From NCBI GenBank assembly GCA_040882465.1, contig JBBEBG010000001.1, positions 57,075 through 121,074 of the forward strand: a stretch of DNA of 64,000 nucleotides. The letters run 5' to 3'. The notes under the pieces are model-generated. The model was not told the origin of the DNA and did not search any database. It was given only the letters and a program-made list of their open reading frames with translations. Numbering within the stretch: position 1 is the first letter of the stretch; each line of letters begins with the position of its first letter. Both the position numbers and the translations under genes were made by a program. This stretch comes from Gemmatimonadota bacterium (GTDB lineage: Bacteria; Gemmatimonadota; Gemmatimonadetes; Longimicrobiales; Gaopeijiaceae). Of this stretch, positions 34,126-43,248 are shown in pieces.

Positions 34126-37100
34126 ATGCCCTACCTCTCCCTCTCGACGCCCCGGACCAGAGCCAAGATGGCGCTTTTCGCGTCCGCCTGGCTCGTGCTG
34201 GCTTTCCATCCCGGAGGAACGCGGCCAATCGCGGCCCAGAGCATCGTGCGCGGAGAGATCGCGGGAGTCGTGCGCGACCAGTTCGGGAGCGGAGTCCCCT
34301 CGGTCGGGATCAGCGTCATGCCTGCGAACTCGGACGCCGCCCTCTTTGTCGAGTCCAGCCGTTTGGGGGCCTTCCAGATCTCGATGCTCGACGCGGGCGC
34401 CTACGACGTTCTCTTCGAGGCAAGGGGGTACATCCCCAGCCTCGTTCGCGGAGTCACATTGCGGGCCGGCCAACTGGTCGGGGTGAACGTGACGCTCACG
34501 GCAACCGCCACCGTACCTCAGGCGATCGACACCGTCTTTGCCGCCAGCGTCGGCCCTTCACGATTCGGCGGGGGGTCGGGACGATGGATCTCTCAGAGCG
34601 AGCTCCAGGCGTTTCCCGATCCGCGTCAGGGGCTCGCGCGCATCGCGAACCTCGGGATCGGGATGGATGAGGCGTTGGGGTCCGAGGGACTTCCCGGAAG
34701 CCTTTCGGTGATCGTCCTCGACGGCCTTCCGTTCACTCCCGCGCGCCACCCGCTTCAGGCCGGCGCCGGTAACCTCCCGCTCTTCCCTAGGTCGGGGCTC
34801 GCTTACGTAGATCTCCATCGGCGCACCGATGTCGAGTGGACGGGCGCGGCCGGTGGCTTCGTGGCGGCGGCGTCCCGTCCCGCATCGGGGGTGAAGACCC
34901 TGGAGGCGTTCGCGGGAGGATCGACTGACGCTCTTTGGCAGTCGGACGCCTTTTCGGATTTGGATAAGCCGGGTGCGACGTCGTTTTGGGGCGAAGGAAG
35001 TCTCCATCTCCCACTCGACGATTCGGGTACCCGCCTCTTCATCGCCGTCGAGGGTGAGAGCACTGCGATGCCGAGGCCCTCTCCCCTCTCGGAGGATTTC
35101 GCGACGAGGCTCGTGCAGGCACGCCCGCCCCAGGAGGGGGTCGAGTCGACCGACCTCACGGCGCCGTGGACCGGGGACTTAACTGCCCTGAGTGCCTTGG
35201 CGCGGGTGGACTGGAGGACGGGGAGCGCCGCCGATGTCGCGATCCGTGGCTCCTTCTCCACCGTGAAAGAAACGGGTAGCCCCTTTTTTGGGTCCGACCT
35301 CGCGTACGGATCCACCCAGGCCTTCGACGGAACCGACCTCTCCCTTGCAGCCTCCGTCCTCGTGGAAGCACACCCGCTCGTCACGGTCGAGGCGCGGGCC
35401 GGGCTCGAGAGGAGCACCCGCGAGTGGAGTGGTCCCGAAGGCGGAACAGAGGCATCGCCGATTCCGGCCACCCGATTCCTTGAGAGTGGGGTGCCCATGG
35501 GCGCTGCGCCCGGACTTTCCGGGATGGTGACGCGCACCTCGGTGGTCGGAACGGCGACCGGCCACTACCGCGACGGGCCGCATTGGGTCAAGGGCGGACT
35601 CAACGCCACCTTCGCGTCGCACGAATTCGCCCACGTGTACGGATCGGGCGGGTCCTACCTATTCTCGGATCCGGAGTCAGTCGCCACGGGCGAAGGCGCG
35701 CTCCTGCAGGCGGGGAGCCCAGCCCCTACGACGTCGTTTTCCGTACCCGAATTCGGGATATTCGCACAGTACCGTTGGGAGCCGGCGATCGGAATCCACG
35801 TCACGGCCGGAGCGCGTTATGACCGCGAGCTTCTTCCCACGGACGACGTTCCGCTGAACATCCTGTTGGATTCTCTCACCGGCATCAACAACCGTCTCTT
35901 GGCGGAAACGAATGGAAAGATCAGTCCTCGACTCAGCGTGTCGTGGGATCCCGCAGGGAACGGAAGGACGGTTCTGGAGGGCACATTGGGGGCGCAGTTC
36001 GGCCGGGTCGATCCGGCCGCGTTGAATGAGGTGATGACGCTCGCGGGCTCGGTTACCCATCGTAGGCTCGTCGGCTCGCTGGGCGCGAGTTGGCCGTCGC
36101 TCCCCGCCGGATCCGGCGCGGCCGCTGGCTTCCGGCCGACAGTCGCCATCTTTGGTCCCGATCTCCAGGCGCCGCGGACCGCACGAGGAACCTTCGGGCT
36201 CTCTCAACGCATCGGCGCCGGGATGGTGCTTCATCTGACCGGAACCTTCCGACGGACCGAATTCCTCCTCCGCCGCGATGACCTGAATCTAGCGTCCGCG
36301 CCCTCGGGGACCCTTTCCGACGGACGGCCGACATACGGGTTGCTCGAGCAAGCCGGTTCAGTCGTTGCCGCCGACCCTCAGTCCAATCGCCGATTCGACA
36401 ACTTCGGTCAGGTGTGGGCACTCAATCCCGATGGCGTCTCCGAGTACCGCGGGATGACCGTGGCAGTCGAACATGCCGCGAGCGCAGCGCTCGACCTTTT
36501 TGCCAGCTATACTTTTTCGAAGACGGAGGACAATCTCGTTGGTGCCGCCCTCGGAATACCCGAGGCCCAACTCGTGCCCGAGGTGCCTTCTTTTTCGGCC
36601 GACGCGTGGGAAGAGGGGACCTCCGACTTCGACGTGCCGCATCGCATCGTGGCCGGAATGAGAGTCCGATTCGAATTCCTCGAAGGCACCACCCTGGCGA
36701 GTACTTACCGCTTCCGATCGGGCCGGCCCTTTACGCCCGGATTCGCTTGGGGTGTGGATGCGAATGGCGACGGCTCCGCTCACAACGATCCCGCCTTCGT
36801 CCCCCAGAACCTGGGTGCGCTGTCCGGCGAAAATGCCTCCTGCCTCAGTCAGGACGTGGGCCAGGTTGCACGGCGGAACGGGTGCCGCGGCCCCTCGATT
36901 CACGCGATAGACCTCCAGCTCTCTTCAGGCCTCTTCCGGGTCGGAGGCTCCGTCGCATCTCTCGTCGTGGATCTCTTCAACGTCCTCGATGCGGAGATGG
37001 GCTCGCCGGAAAGCGCACTTCTTCACGTGGACCCTTCCGGAGTCGTGTCGCGAGATCCGGTCAGCGGAGTAACGGCGATCCCCGTGACGGTGAACCCCGA

Positions 37101-37173
37101 CTTCGGAGAAGTCACGCGGTCCTTCAAGCCGGGACGGATGATCCGTGTCGGATTCAGGGTGGCGATGCCATGA
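34126..37173 (+). CDS. TonB-dependent-receptor-like outer-membrane protein with carboxypeptidase-regulatory-like domain
   Basis: About 1015 residues from ATG 34126 (ATG 34063 and 34168 are alternatives). The signal peptide has h-region MALFASAWLVLAF and ends IAAQ. Next comes a carboxypeptidase-regulatory-like fold, about 38-125 (GEIAGVVRDQFGSGVPSVGI, YDVLFEARGYIPSLVRGVTL). A plug-like region and a long strand-rich barrel follow, rich in aromatic/Gly alternation and acidic turns, with SYTFSKTEDNLVG and FRSGRPFTPGFAWGVDANGDG near the end, typical of Oar-like receptors. No TonB box was recognised. The stop overlaps the lipoprotein gene start by 4 nt. Its cargo is unknown; linkage suggests EPS attachment or export. 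Confidence 0.85.
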   Translation: MPYLSLSTPRTRAKMALFASAWLVLAFHPGGTRPIAAQSIVRGEIAGVVRDQFGSGVPSVGISVMPANSDAALFVESSRLGAFQISMLDAGAYDVLFEARGYIPSLVRGVTLRAGQLVGVNVTLTATATVPQAIDTVFAASVGPSRFGGGSGRWISQSELQAFPDPRQGLARIANLGIGMDEALGSEGLPGSLSVIVLDGLPFTPARHPLQAGAGNLPLFPRSGLAYVDLHRRTDVEWTGAAGGFVAAASRPASGVKTLEAFAGGSTDALWQSDAFSDLDKPGATSFWGEGSLHLPLDDSGTRLFIAVEGESTAMPRPSPLSEDFATRLVQARPPQEGVESTDLTAPWTGDLTALSALARVDWRTGSAADVAIRGSFSTVKETGSPFFGSDLAYGSTQAFDGTDLSLAASVLVEAHPLVTVEARAGLERSTREWSGPEGGTEASPIPATRFLESGVPMGAAPGLSGMVTRTSVVGTATGHYRDGPHWVKGGLNATFASHEFAHVYGSGGSYLFSDPESVATGEGALLQAGSPAPTTSFSVPEFGIFAQYRWEPAIGIHVTAGARYDRELLPTDDVPLNILLDSLTGINNRLLAETNGKISPRLSVSWDPAGNGRTVLEGTLGAQFGRVDPAALNEVMTLAGSVTHRRLVGSLGASWPSLPAGSGAAAGFRPTVAIFGPDLQAPRTARGTFGLSQRIGAGMVLHLTGTFRRTEFLLRRDDLNLASAPSGTLSDGRPTYGLLEQAGSVVAADPQSNRRFDNFGQVWALNPDGVSEYRGMTVAVEHAASAALDLFASYTFSKTEDNLVGAALGIPEAQLVPEVPSFSADAWEEGTSDFDVPHRIVAGMRVRFEFLEGTTLASTYRFRSGRPFTPGFAWGVDANGDGSAHNDPAFVPQNLGALSGENASCLSQDVGQVARRNGCRGPSIHAIDLQLSSGLFRVGGSVASLVVDLFNVLDAEMGSPESALLHVDPSGVVSRDPVSGVTAIPVTVNPDFGEVTRSFKPGRMIRVGFRVAMP

Positions 37174-38210
37174 CGCGGCGATTCACCGTGCGAAGCCATC
37201 TCGGACTGAGCGTAGTCGGGGTCGCGCTGGCCACCCTGACTGGGTGCGGCGACCTTCTCGTGGATGGAAGGACTCTTCGGATCGAGTCCACGGGGACCGT
37301 CGAGGGAGTCGTTTTCCTCGACGCCAACGGAAACGGAAACATCGAGGGGGGTGACCCCCACTATCCGAACCTGCGCATTCAACTTCTGACCGCGGATGGC
37401 GTGTCCGTCGTGGACACGGCGACGACGAATTCGTCGGGCCAGTTTCGATTCCCGACCGCTCCTGTCGGAGACCTGCGTTTGGCTGCGGATCCGTTGTCGC
37501 TCTCTGACAGCCTGGTCGTCCGCGATCTATCCGACGAGCTGTTCACGGTCGAGCCGGGGCGCACCGTGCCGGTGGTTTTCAGCGTGTCCTTCCCCGCGTA
37601 TCAACTGCAGGACGTGCGGAATTCGGTCCTCCCCGGACAAAGCATTTTCACGACGGGAATCGTGTTGAACCAGCGGAACCAGCCCGGGGATGCGGTTGTC
37701 CACATCCGCGATGGGAACACGTACCTCCGGCTGACCCAGGTCGCCCTCGTAGGGCTCGAGGTCGGGGACAGCGTACGCGTCCGTGGGCGCACCGCGGTGT
37801 CGGCGGGACAACCGATCCTCACGGACGCCGCGATCTTCCAGCTCGTTCCCCGAGTCACGCTCGTCTTTCCCGTTGCGGTGACATCGGGCGCAGCGACAAC
37901 CGCCATGGGCGGGACACTCGACGCCGCTCTGGTCCGGATTCAGAACGCCGCCATCACCAACACTCAGGTCGTCCAGGGAGTCACGGGCCCGTATCTGCAC
38001 GTGACCGCCGACGACGGGAGTGGTCCGGTGGTCGTCGTCCTCAGGAACTTCATCAACTTCAATCTGGGACAAATCAACCCCGGAACGAGCCAGTTCACCT
38101 CGGCCACCGGACTCCTCGTCCCGGTACAGGACGGCGCCGGCAACGTGACCTGGCAGATGACGCCCCGCGCGGACTCCGACCTCGACGTAGACCAGATCGG
38201 AGGGGGCTAG
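37170..38210 (+). CDS. Secreted lipoprotein with SdrD-B-like and OB-fold-like domains
   Basis: The 346-residue protein starts at ATG 37170, coupled to the receptor gene. A lipoprotein signal ends in LTGC at about residues 23-26. The segment VEGVVFLDANGNGNIEGGD, followed by NLRIQLLTADG, matches SdrD-B-like repeats. A later half (about 150-340) reads like an OB-fold domain (VHIRDGNTYLRL, GDSVRVRGRTAV), often found in surface proteins. It probably sits in the outer membrane beside the receptor, like SusC/SusD-type pairs though no SusD motif is visible. Function unknown. Confidence 0.8.
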   Translation: MTRRFTVRSHLGLSVVGVALATLTGCGDLLVDGRTLRIESTGTVEGVVFLDANGNGNIEGGDPHYPNLRIQLLTADGVSVVDTATTNSSGQFRFPTAPVGDLRLAADPLSLSDSLVVRDLSDELFTVEPGRTVPVVFSVSFPAYQLQDVRNSVLPGQSIFTTGIVLNQRNQPGDAVVHIRDGNTYLRLTQVALVGLEVGDSVRVRGRTAVSAGQPILTDAAIFQLVPRVTLVFPVAVTSGAATTAMGGTLDAALVRIQNAAITNTQVVQGVTGPYLHVTADDGSGPVVVVLRNFINFNLGQINPGTSQFTSATGLLVPVQDGAGNVTWQMTPRADSDLDVDQIGGG

Positions 38211-38220
38211 GCCACTCCGC

Positions 38221-39204
38221 ATGTCCGTCCTGGTCACCGGTGCCGCGGGCTTCATCGGTTCCCACCTCGTAGACCGCCTCCTCGAGCGCGGGGAAGCGGT
38301 GGTGGGGCTCGACAGCTTCGACTCCTTTTATCCGCGTCGCATTAAAGAGGCAAACCTCGCACACGCGCGCGAGTTCTCCCGATTTACCCTCGTCGAGGGA
38401 GATATCCGCGACCGAAGCCTGGTGGCGAAGCTACCGGACACGATCAACTCCGTCGCGCATCTCGCAGCGCGCGCCGGGGTCCGTCCCTCCATCCGGGATC
38501 CCACGCTTTGCGCGGACGTGAATCTCGTCGGAACATCCATCCTCTTGGACTTTGCGGTCGCGCGTGGAATCCGCCCCTTCGTCTTTGCGTCGTCGTCTTC
38601 GGTCTACGGCAACAATCCCAAGACTCCATTTTCGGAGACCGATTCGGTGGATCACCCGGTTTCGCCCTACGCCGCGACGAAACGAGGCGGCGAGCTCCTC
38701 TGCCACGCCGCGTCCCACCTGCACGGACTGACCTGTCTGGCGCTGCGCTTCTTCACGGTCTACGGGCCGCGTCAGAGGCCGGACCTAGCCATTCGAAAAT
38801 TCAGCGGACTTCTTCTCGCCAACGGCGAAGTCCCCCGATTCGGAGACGGGAGTACGGCGCGGGACTATACTTTCATCGACGACATTCTCGAGGGCGTTCT
38901 CGCCGGGCTCGAATGGACGCGCCGATCCGATCCTGGATTCGAGGTCGTGAATCTCGGCGAAGCTCGGCCCATTCGTCTCGCCGAGATGATCCGCGTCCTC
39001 GGCGAGGCCTTCGGACGGAGCCCGCGCGTGCGTGAGCTTCCCATGGAGCCGGGGGACGTCGAAAGGACCTTTGCGGATCTCGAAAGGGCGAGGGCTCTGC
39101 TGGACTACCGGCCCTCGACCGACTTCCCTGAAGGAATCCGAAAATTCGCGGAATGGTACTTAGCGGAGGGAGCCCACCAGGACGAAGTGTTGGGAACCGC
39201 CTGA
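38221..39204 (+). CDS. NAD-dependent sugar-nucleotide epimerase/dehydratase (extended SDR)
   Basis: The 327-residue protein starts at ATG 38221. VLVTGAAGFIGSHLVDRLL binds NAD, DIRD and HLAARAGVRPS follow, and the catalytic set is SSSSVYG plus YAATKRGGE (Y-x-x-x-K). RFFTVYGPRQRPD and GDGSTARDYTFIDDI match UDP-glucuronate/glucose 4-epimerases and related enzymes. The RPD segment resembles UDP-GlcA epimerases but does not prove it. The gene starts 10 bp after the lipoprotein stop and ends 15 bp from the convergent receiver gene. Confidence 0.9.
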   Translation: MSVLVTGAAGFIGSHLVDRLLERGEAVVGLDSFDSFYPRRIKEANLAHAREFSRFTLVEGDIRDRSLVAKLPDTINSVAHLAARAGVRPSIRDPTLCADVNLVGTSILLDFAVARGIRPFVFASSSSVYGNNPKTPFSETDSVDHPVSPYAATKRGGELLCHAASHLHGLTCLALRFFTVYGPRQRPDLAIRKFSGLLLANGEVPRFGDGSTARDYTFIDDILEGVLAGLEWTRRSDPGFEVVNLGEARPIRLAEMIRVLGEAFGRSPRVRELPMEPGDVERTFADLERARALLDYRPSTDFPEGIRKFAEWYLAEGAHQDEVLGTA

Positions 39205-39219
39205 GCGGCAGGTCGTTCG

Positions 39220-39648
39220 TCAGTCCGTCGACCCTTTCCCCTCCCCACTGACGATGGAACGAATCGCGGCGGCGAGCTCATCGACGGTGAATGGCTTGGC
39301 GAGGAAGACGATCTCGCCCTGGCCGGAACTGGCCTGAAGCACGGCGTCCTCCAGTGCATGCCCGGAGATGAAGATCACAGGCGTTTCCGGTCGATAAAGG
39401 CTCTGCTCCATCGCCACCTGCGATCCCCACGAGTCCGGTAGGACGATGTCCATGATGACGACGTCAATCGGCACGCCAGGGTCGGCCACAAGGCGAAGGG
39501 CGTCGGCCGCGGTGGCGGCGGCGCTCACCTCGAAACCTTTGCGCTTGAGGCCTCGGGCGAGGGCACCCCTGAGCGCGGGGTCGTCGTCCACGAGGAGCAC
39601 ATCAATCGCCCGCTCGGAGCGGTTCGTCGGCTTGTCCATGACTCTCAT
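39220..39648 (-). CDS. Stand-alone receiver-domain protein
   Basis: This 142-residue protein is a single REC domain: DVLLVDDDPALRGALARGL, phospho-acceptor Asp in VVIMDIVLPDSWG, VIFISGH and FLAKPF with the conserved Lys. No output domain is attached. It could be a phosphorelay intermediate or a partner of the histidine kinase at 8562 or of the MEDS protein at 40012. It starts at ATG 39648 with a GGAG Shine-Dalgarno. A near-consensus sigma-54 site lies 49 bp upstream, which places it under the same control as the EPS genes. Confidence 0.9.
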   Translation of the reverse strand: MRVMDKPTNRSERAIDVLLVDDDPALRGALARGLKRKGFEVSAAATAADALRLVADPGVPIDVVIMDIVLPDSWGSQVAMEQSLYRPETPVIFISGHALEDAVLQASSGQGEIVFLAKPFTVDELAAAIRSIVSGEGKGSTD

Positions 39649-39696
39649 GAGTATATCTCCTGTCTTGTCACTGGCCTAGCGCATACATTCCTTGCG

Positions 39697-39712
39697 AGCA
39701 AGACCCGGGCCA
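39697..39712 (-). promoter_or_regulatory. Candidate sigma-54 promoter for the receiver protein gene
   Basis: The minus strand reads TGGCCCGGGTCTTGCT, one base (A to C) from TGGCACG-N4-TTGCT with exact spacing. It lies 49 bp before ATG 39648, predicting a leader of about 38 nt. This site shares the 363-bp intergenic region with a facing candidate at 39868. Confidence 0.85.
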
Positions 39713-39867
39713 CCCTCGGGAAGCCGTTCGGCCGCGTTCGACCCCAAGTTCCGGGAATGGATTGTCGAACCCGGGATACCCAATGAAACCGTTGCGCATT
39801 CGCGACGATTCGGGCTCCGGATCCACAGTTTTCCAGGGGATTCTGCGCCATCGCCCCCGGGGGGGTC

Positions 39868-39883
39868 CGGCACGGTCCGTGCA
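39868..39883 (+). promoter_or_regulatory. Candidate sigma-54 promoter for the MEDS-GGDEF-EAL gene
   Basis: CGGCACGGTCCGTGCA has GGCACG, exact GG-N10-GC spacing and TGCA; it departs at position 1 and with G for T at position 12. It overlaps the inverted repeat GCACGG-T-CCGTGC, so it could instead be a protein-binding palindrome. It lies 129 bp before GTG 40012. Confidence 0.55.
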
Positions 39884-40011
39884 CCCATGCGCGACATGTA
39901 GTTGCGATGACCTCCGACCGGGACTCCCGCACCCGAAATGGCTCGCCGCCCAGGATCCCCATGGACCCTCCGGCCGTGAGTTGTTCGGGTGACTCATGAT
40001 AGAGGACCTGC

Positions 40012-43000
40012 GTGACCGAATCCGTTTCCACGCCGCCGGCGCCCCACCGGTCACATGGCGAACACCACTGCCTAATCCACAGGACCGAGGCAGAGTTGCG
40101 GGCCGTTCTCGAGTCCTTCGTCCAGGAGGGGATTCGGGCCGGTCGCCGGGTAATTCTCATTGGTGAGGGCCCTTCTTCGGTGGCATTTCGCGTCTTCGAA
40201 CACCATTTGGACGGGAGTAGCGGGGATGCCCGCCAACACGACCAGATCGAGTTCAAGCGGATCGAGGAATGTTTTGAGGGGGGTGGGCAGTTCGACCGCT
40301 ACCAGGGAATCACCTTCATCCGCGAGCAGCTCCTGTTCGCGCGGGACGCCGGCTTCGAAGGCCTTCACCTGATTCAGGACATGGGAGCCCTCGAAAAGCG
40401 CTCGGCCGGGCTACGCGATCTCACGGCGTTCGAAGCGGGACTGAACGTCCTCCTGGGTGACAAGCCCTGCAGTGTCCTCTGCCTGTACGATCGGACCCGC
40501 ACCTCCCCCGAGCTTCTGCTCCGCGCCCTCGATCTCCATCCCACCGAGCTCCGTGAGGGGTTGACCCGGCATCAGAACCCCTTTTACCAGCCGGAAGTCG
40601 AGTTTCGCGCGGCACATGCCGGCGAGCTCGTCGAGGAGAGGCTCGAGTTGTTGAGGCGCCCCACGACTGTGGGTGCCGCCGCCGTCGAGCAGGATGCCGA
40701 CACACTGCTCGCCCGTGTGACGCGCCGCATCGATGTGGAAGGCGCCTCACGTTCCGGACTCGCACGGATCGGCCTCGAAGAAATTGGACGCCAGGTGGAA
40801 GCCGACAGCGCCCGCTTTTATCTTGTGGACCCTCAGGACGCTTCCCTCGTTGAACGGGGGATGGAGGAAGAGATCGGCGAGCCCGAGCGGCGGGTGCGCG
40901 GCGAAGGGGCCGCGGGCCGCGCCTGGTTGGCACGTCGGCCGGTCTGGGCCTCCAGCTCGATGCCGCCCGCCTCGGGGGAGGTCGCTGCCGACGGGGGAAA
41001 CCAGCTTGCGCTTCCCTTGCTCGCCGGAACCACGGTTCGCGGGGTCCTCGAGTTCTCCATGCCAAAGGAGCGCCACCCGGATCAGGGATCCATGGACCGG
41101 CTGGAGCCCGTCGCCCGCGTCCTGGGGGAAGCCCTCGGGCGGGTCCGTGCAGAAGAGCGGCTCGGCGAGGCACGAGGCGGACTCGAAGGACTCCTGGCCA
41201 CATCTCCCGACGGGATCGTAGTCACGGACCGTGAAGGGCGAATCCAGACATGGAATCTCGCGGCCGTCCGGCTCCTGGGGAGCTCGATCGGCGAGGTGCC
41301 GGTGGGGCGTCCGCTGGCCGGATTTCTCCCGTTCGAGCTCCGCGACCGCTTCCAGCGAGCGCTGGACGTAACCGCGGCCTCGGGACTCAGCGAGTCCCCC
41401 GCGTCGTACGAGATCCTACTTCCTCCGTCGGACCCGGGCGCCAGTCCGATCACCCTCACCATGACCTCATGGGATGTGCGGGGCGAGGCGTGTTTCGTGG
41501 TCAAGCTCCGCGATCACATGGATGATCGCGAGTCGCGGACCCAGGCACGACTCATCGAAAACGTGGCCTCCCGAGCGGGACGCGAAGCGATGCTTGTCAC
41601 CACTGGAAACGTCCAGTGGGGCGGGCCTTCCATCCTCTTTGCAAATCCGGCCTTCTGCCGGATGACCGGCTTCACCGAGGCCGAGGTACTCGGGCAGAGC
41701 TTTCGCGCCTTCACCGGACCAAAGACGGCTCAGGACAAGCTGAAGGTGATGTGGGAGCATCTTCAGCGAGGAGAACGGGCTTCGACGGAGTTCGTGGCCT
41801 ATCGTAAGGATGGCACGGAGTTTCTCATGCGACTCGAGGTGTCTCCGATCCGGGACGATCATGGCCAGCTGACCCACTTCGTCGCGGTCCAAACCGACGT
41901 GTCGAAGGACAACGGGGGCGACGACAAATTCCTGCGCGCCGATCGGGATGCCCTCACGGGGCTGGCGAACCGTGCGCTGCTCAACAAGATCCTCCGGCGC
42001 GCAATCGAACGGGTTCAGAGGAATTCCGAGCTCCGATTCGCCCTCCTTTTCTTGGACCTCGACGGGTTCAAGCAGGTCAATGACTCTCTCGGTCACCTCA
42101 TTGGCGACCAGCTCCTCGTGTCCGTCGCAAGAAGGCTCGAAGAGGCAGTCAGGCCGGGGGACATCCTGGTCCGCTTCGGTGGGGACGAGTTCGTGATTCT
42201 CCTCGAGTACGTCGGAGGGCTCGCCGACGTCCTCGCCGTAGCCGACCGCATCCAGGACCGCCTGGCCCAGCCCTTCCGTCTCGAGGGCCGTGACCTTCGC
42301 CTCTCCGCCAGCGTCGGGATCGCCCTGAGCGACACCGGATATGCCACAGTGGAGGAGGTCGTGCGCGACGCGGACGCCGCGATGTACCGCGCGAAGGAGG
42401 AAGGAAGAGGTAAATACCGCATCTTCGACCGGACGTTGCGGGAAGAGGCGCTCTCCGAAGGCCGAATCCGCTCCGAACTTCAGAGCTCCCTCGATCGGGG
42501 AGAATTTCGTCTCCATTACCAGCCCCTGATGGATCTGGGATCGGGGCGGATCAGCGGGGTGGAAGCTCTCCTACGCTGGGAGCACCCGGACCGCGGCCTC
42601 GTCGCCGCGACGGAATTCATCTCCTATGCCGAGGCGATGAAGCTCATCCTTCCGCTGGGACGGTGGGTCATCCGGGAGAGTTGCCGCCAGCTGAGGATTT
42701 GGCGGGACCGCCTCCCCCCCGATGTTCCACTGGCCTTGAGCCTCAACCTCTCCACACGAGAACTTCTGGATCCCCGGGCACGCGAGTGGTTCGAAGAGAG
42801 CATTTCGGACTCGGGAGTGGACCCATCGTCGCTCCAAGTAGAGGTCTCAGAGAGCTTTTTCGCCCGACCCCAGACCGAGATCGAGAACGCCCTCGCTCCC
42901 TTGCGCGACCTGGGCATCCGCATCGGCATCGATGACTTCGGAAGCGGCTCGGTTTCCGTGGGCCAGTTACATCGGTATCCGGTGGACTTCCTGAAAATGG

Positions 43001-43248
43001 ACCGCCAGTTCGTGGCCGATCTCCCTCGGAAGGACGGGGGCAACAGTCGGGCCGTCCGGGCAATCCTCGCCATGGCGGGGAGCCTTGGACTCGACGTGGT
43101 CGCCCCCGGAGTGGAGACGACCCTTCAGGAGGAAATCCTCCGGCAGCTCGACTGCCCCACGGCGCAGGGGTACCTCTTCTCGGCTCCCGTGGATGCGGAA
43201 AAAGCGGGCAGACTCCTCGAAGCGGGGCGACTCGGACCGCGGCGCTAG
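40012..43248 (+). CDS. MEDS-GAF-PAS-PAS-GGDEF-EAL signalling protein (c-di-GMP turnover)
   Basis: The 1078-residue cytoplasmic protein starts at GTG 40012 with GAGGA upstream. An N-terminal MEDS domain (about 10-190; HHCLIHRTEAELRAVLESFV) precedes a GAF (about 225-385) and two PAS domains (about 390-500 and 515-635; the second with RMTGFTEAEVLGQSF). The cyclase domain has an intact GGDEF (723-727), so it is likely active. The EAL domain has EALLRWEHPD (851 onward), DDFGSGS and LKMDRQF. The late motif is VAPGVET rather than VAEGVET, so a conserved Glu next to the catalytic region is lost. The net activity, synthesis or hydrolysis, cannot be told. Probable sigma-54 control links it to the EPS genes. 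Confidence 0.92.
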   Translation: MTESVSTPPAPHRSHGEHHCLIHRTEAELRAVLESFVQEGIRAGRRVILIGEGPSSVAFRVFEHHLDGSSGDARQHDQIEFKRIEECFEGGGQFDRYQGITFIREQLLFARDAGFEGLHLIQDMGALEKRSAGLRDLTAFEAGLNVLLGDKPCSVLCLYDRTRTSPELLLRALDLHPTELREGLTRHQNPFYQPEVEFRAAHAGELVEERLELLRRPTTVGAAAVEQDADTLLARVTRRIDVEGASRSGLARIGLEEIGRQVEADSARFYLVDPQDASLVERGMEEEIGEPERRVRGEGAAGRAWLARRPVWASSSMPPASGEVAADGGNQLALPLLAGTTVRGVLEFSMPKERHPDQGSMDRLEPVARVLGEALGRVRAEERLGEARGGLEGLLATSPDGIVVTDREGRIQTWNLAAVRLLGSSIGEVPVGRPLAGFLPFELRDRFQRALDVTAASGLSESPASYEILLPPSDPGASPITLTMTSWDVRGEACFVVKLRDHMDDRESRTQARLIENVASRAGREAMLVTTGNVQWGGPSILFANPAFCRMTGFTEAEVLGQSFRAFTGPKTAQDKLKVMWEHLQRGERASTEFVAYRKDGTEFLMRLEVSPIRDDHGQLTHFVAVQTDVSKDNGGDDKFLRADRDALTGLANRALLNKILRRAIERVQRNSELRFALLFLDLDGFKQVNDSLGHLIGDQLLVSVARRLEEAVRPGDILVRFGGDEFVILLEYVGGLADVLAVADRIQDRLAQPFRLEGRDLRLSASVGIALSDTGYATVEEVVRDADAAMYRAKEEGRGKYRIFDRTLREEALSEGRIRSELQSSLDRGEFRLHYQPLMDLGSGRISGVEALLRWEHPDRGLVAATEFISYAEAMKLILPLGRWVIRESCRQLRIWRDRLPPDVPLALSLNLSTRELLDPRAREWFEESISDSGVDPSSLQVEVSESFFARPQTEIENALAPLRDLGIRIGIDDFGSGSVSVGQLHRYPVDFLKMDRQFVADLPRKDGGNSRAVRAILAMAGSLGLDVVAPGVETTLQEEILRQLDCPTAQGYLFSAPVDAEKAGRLLEAGRLGPRR

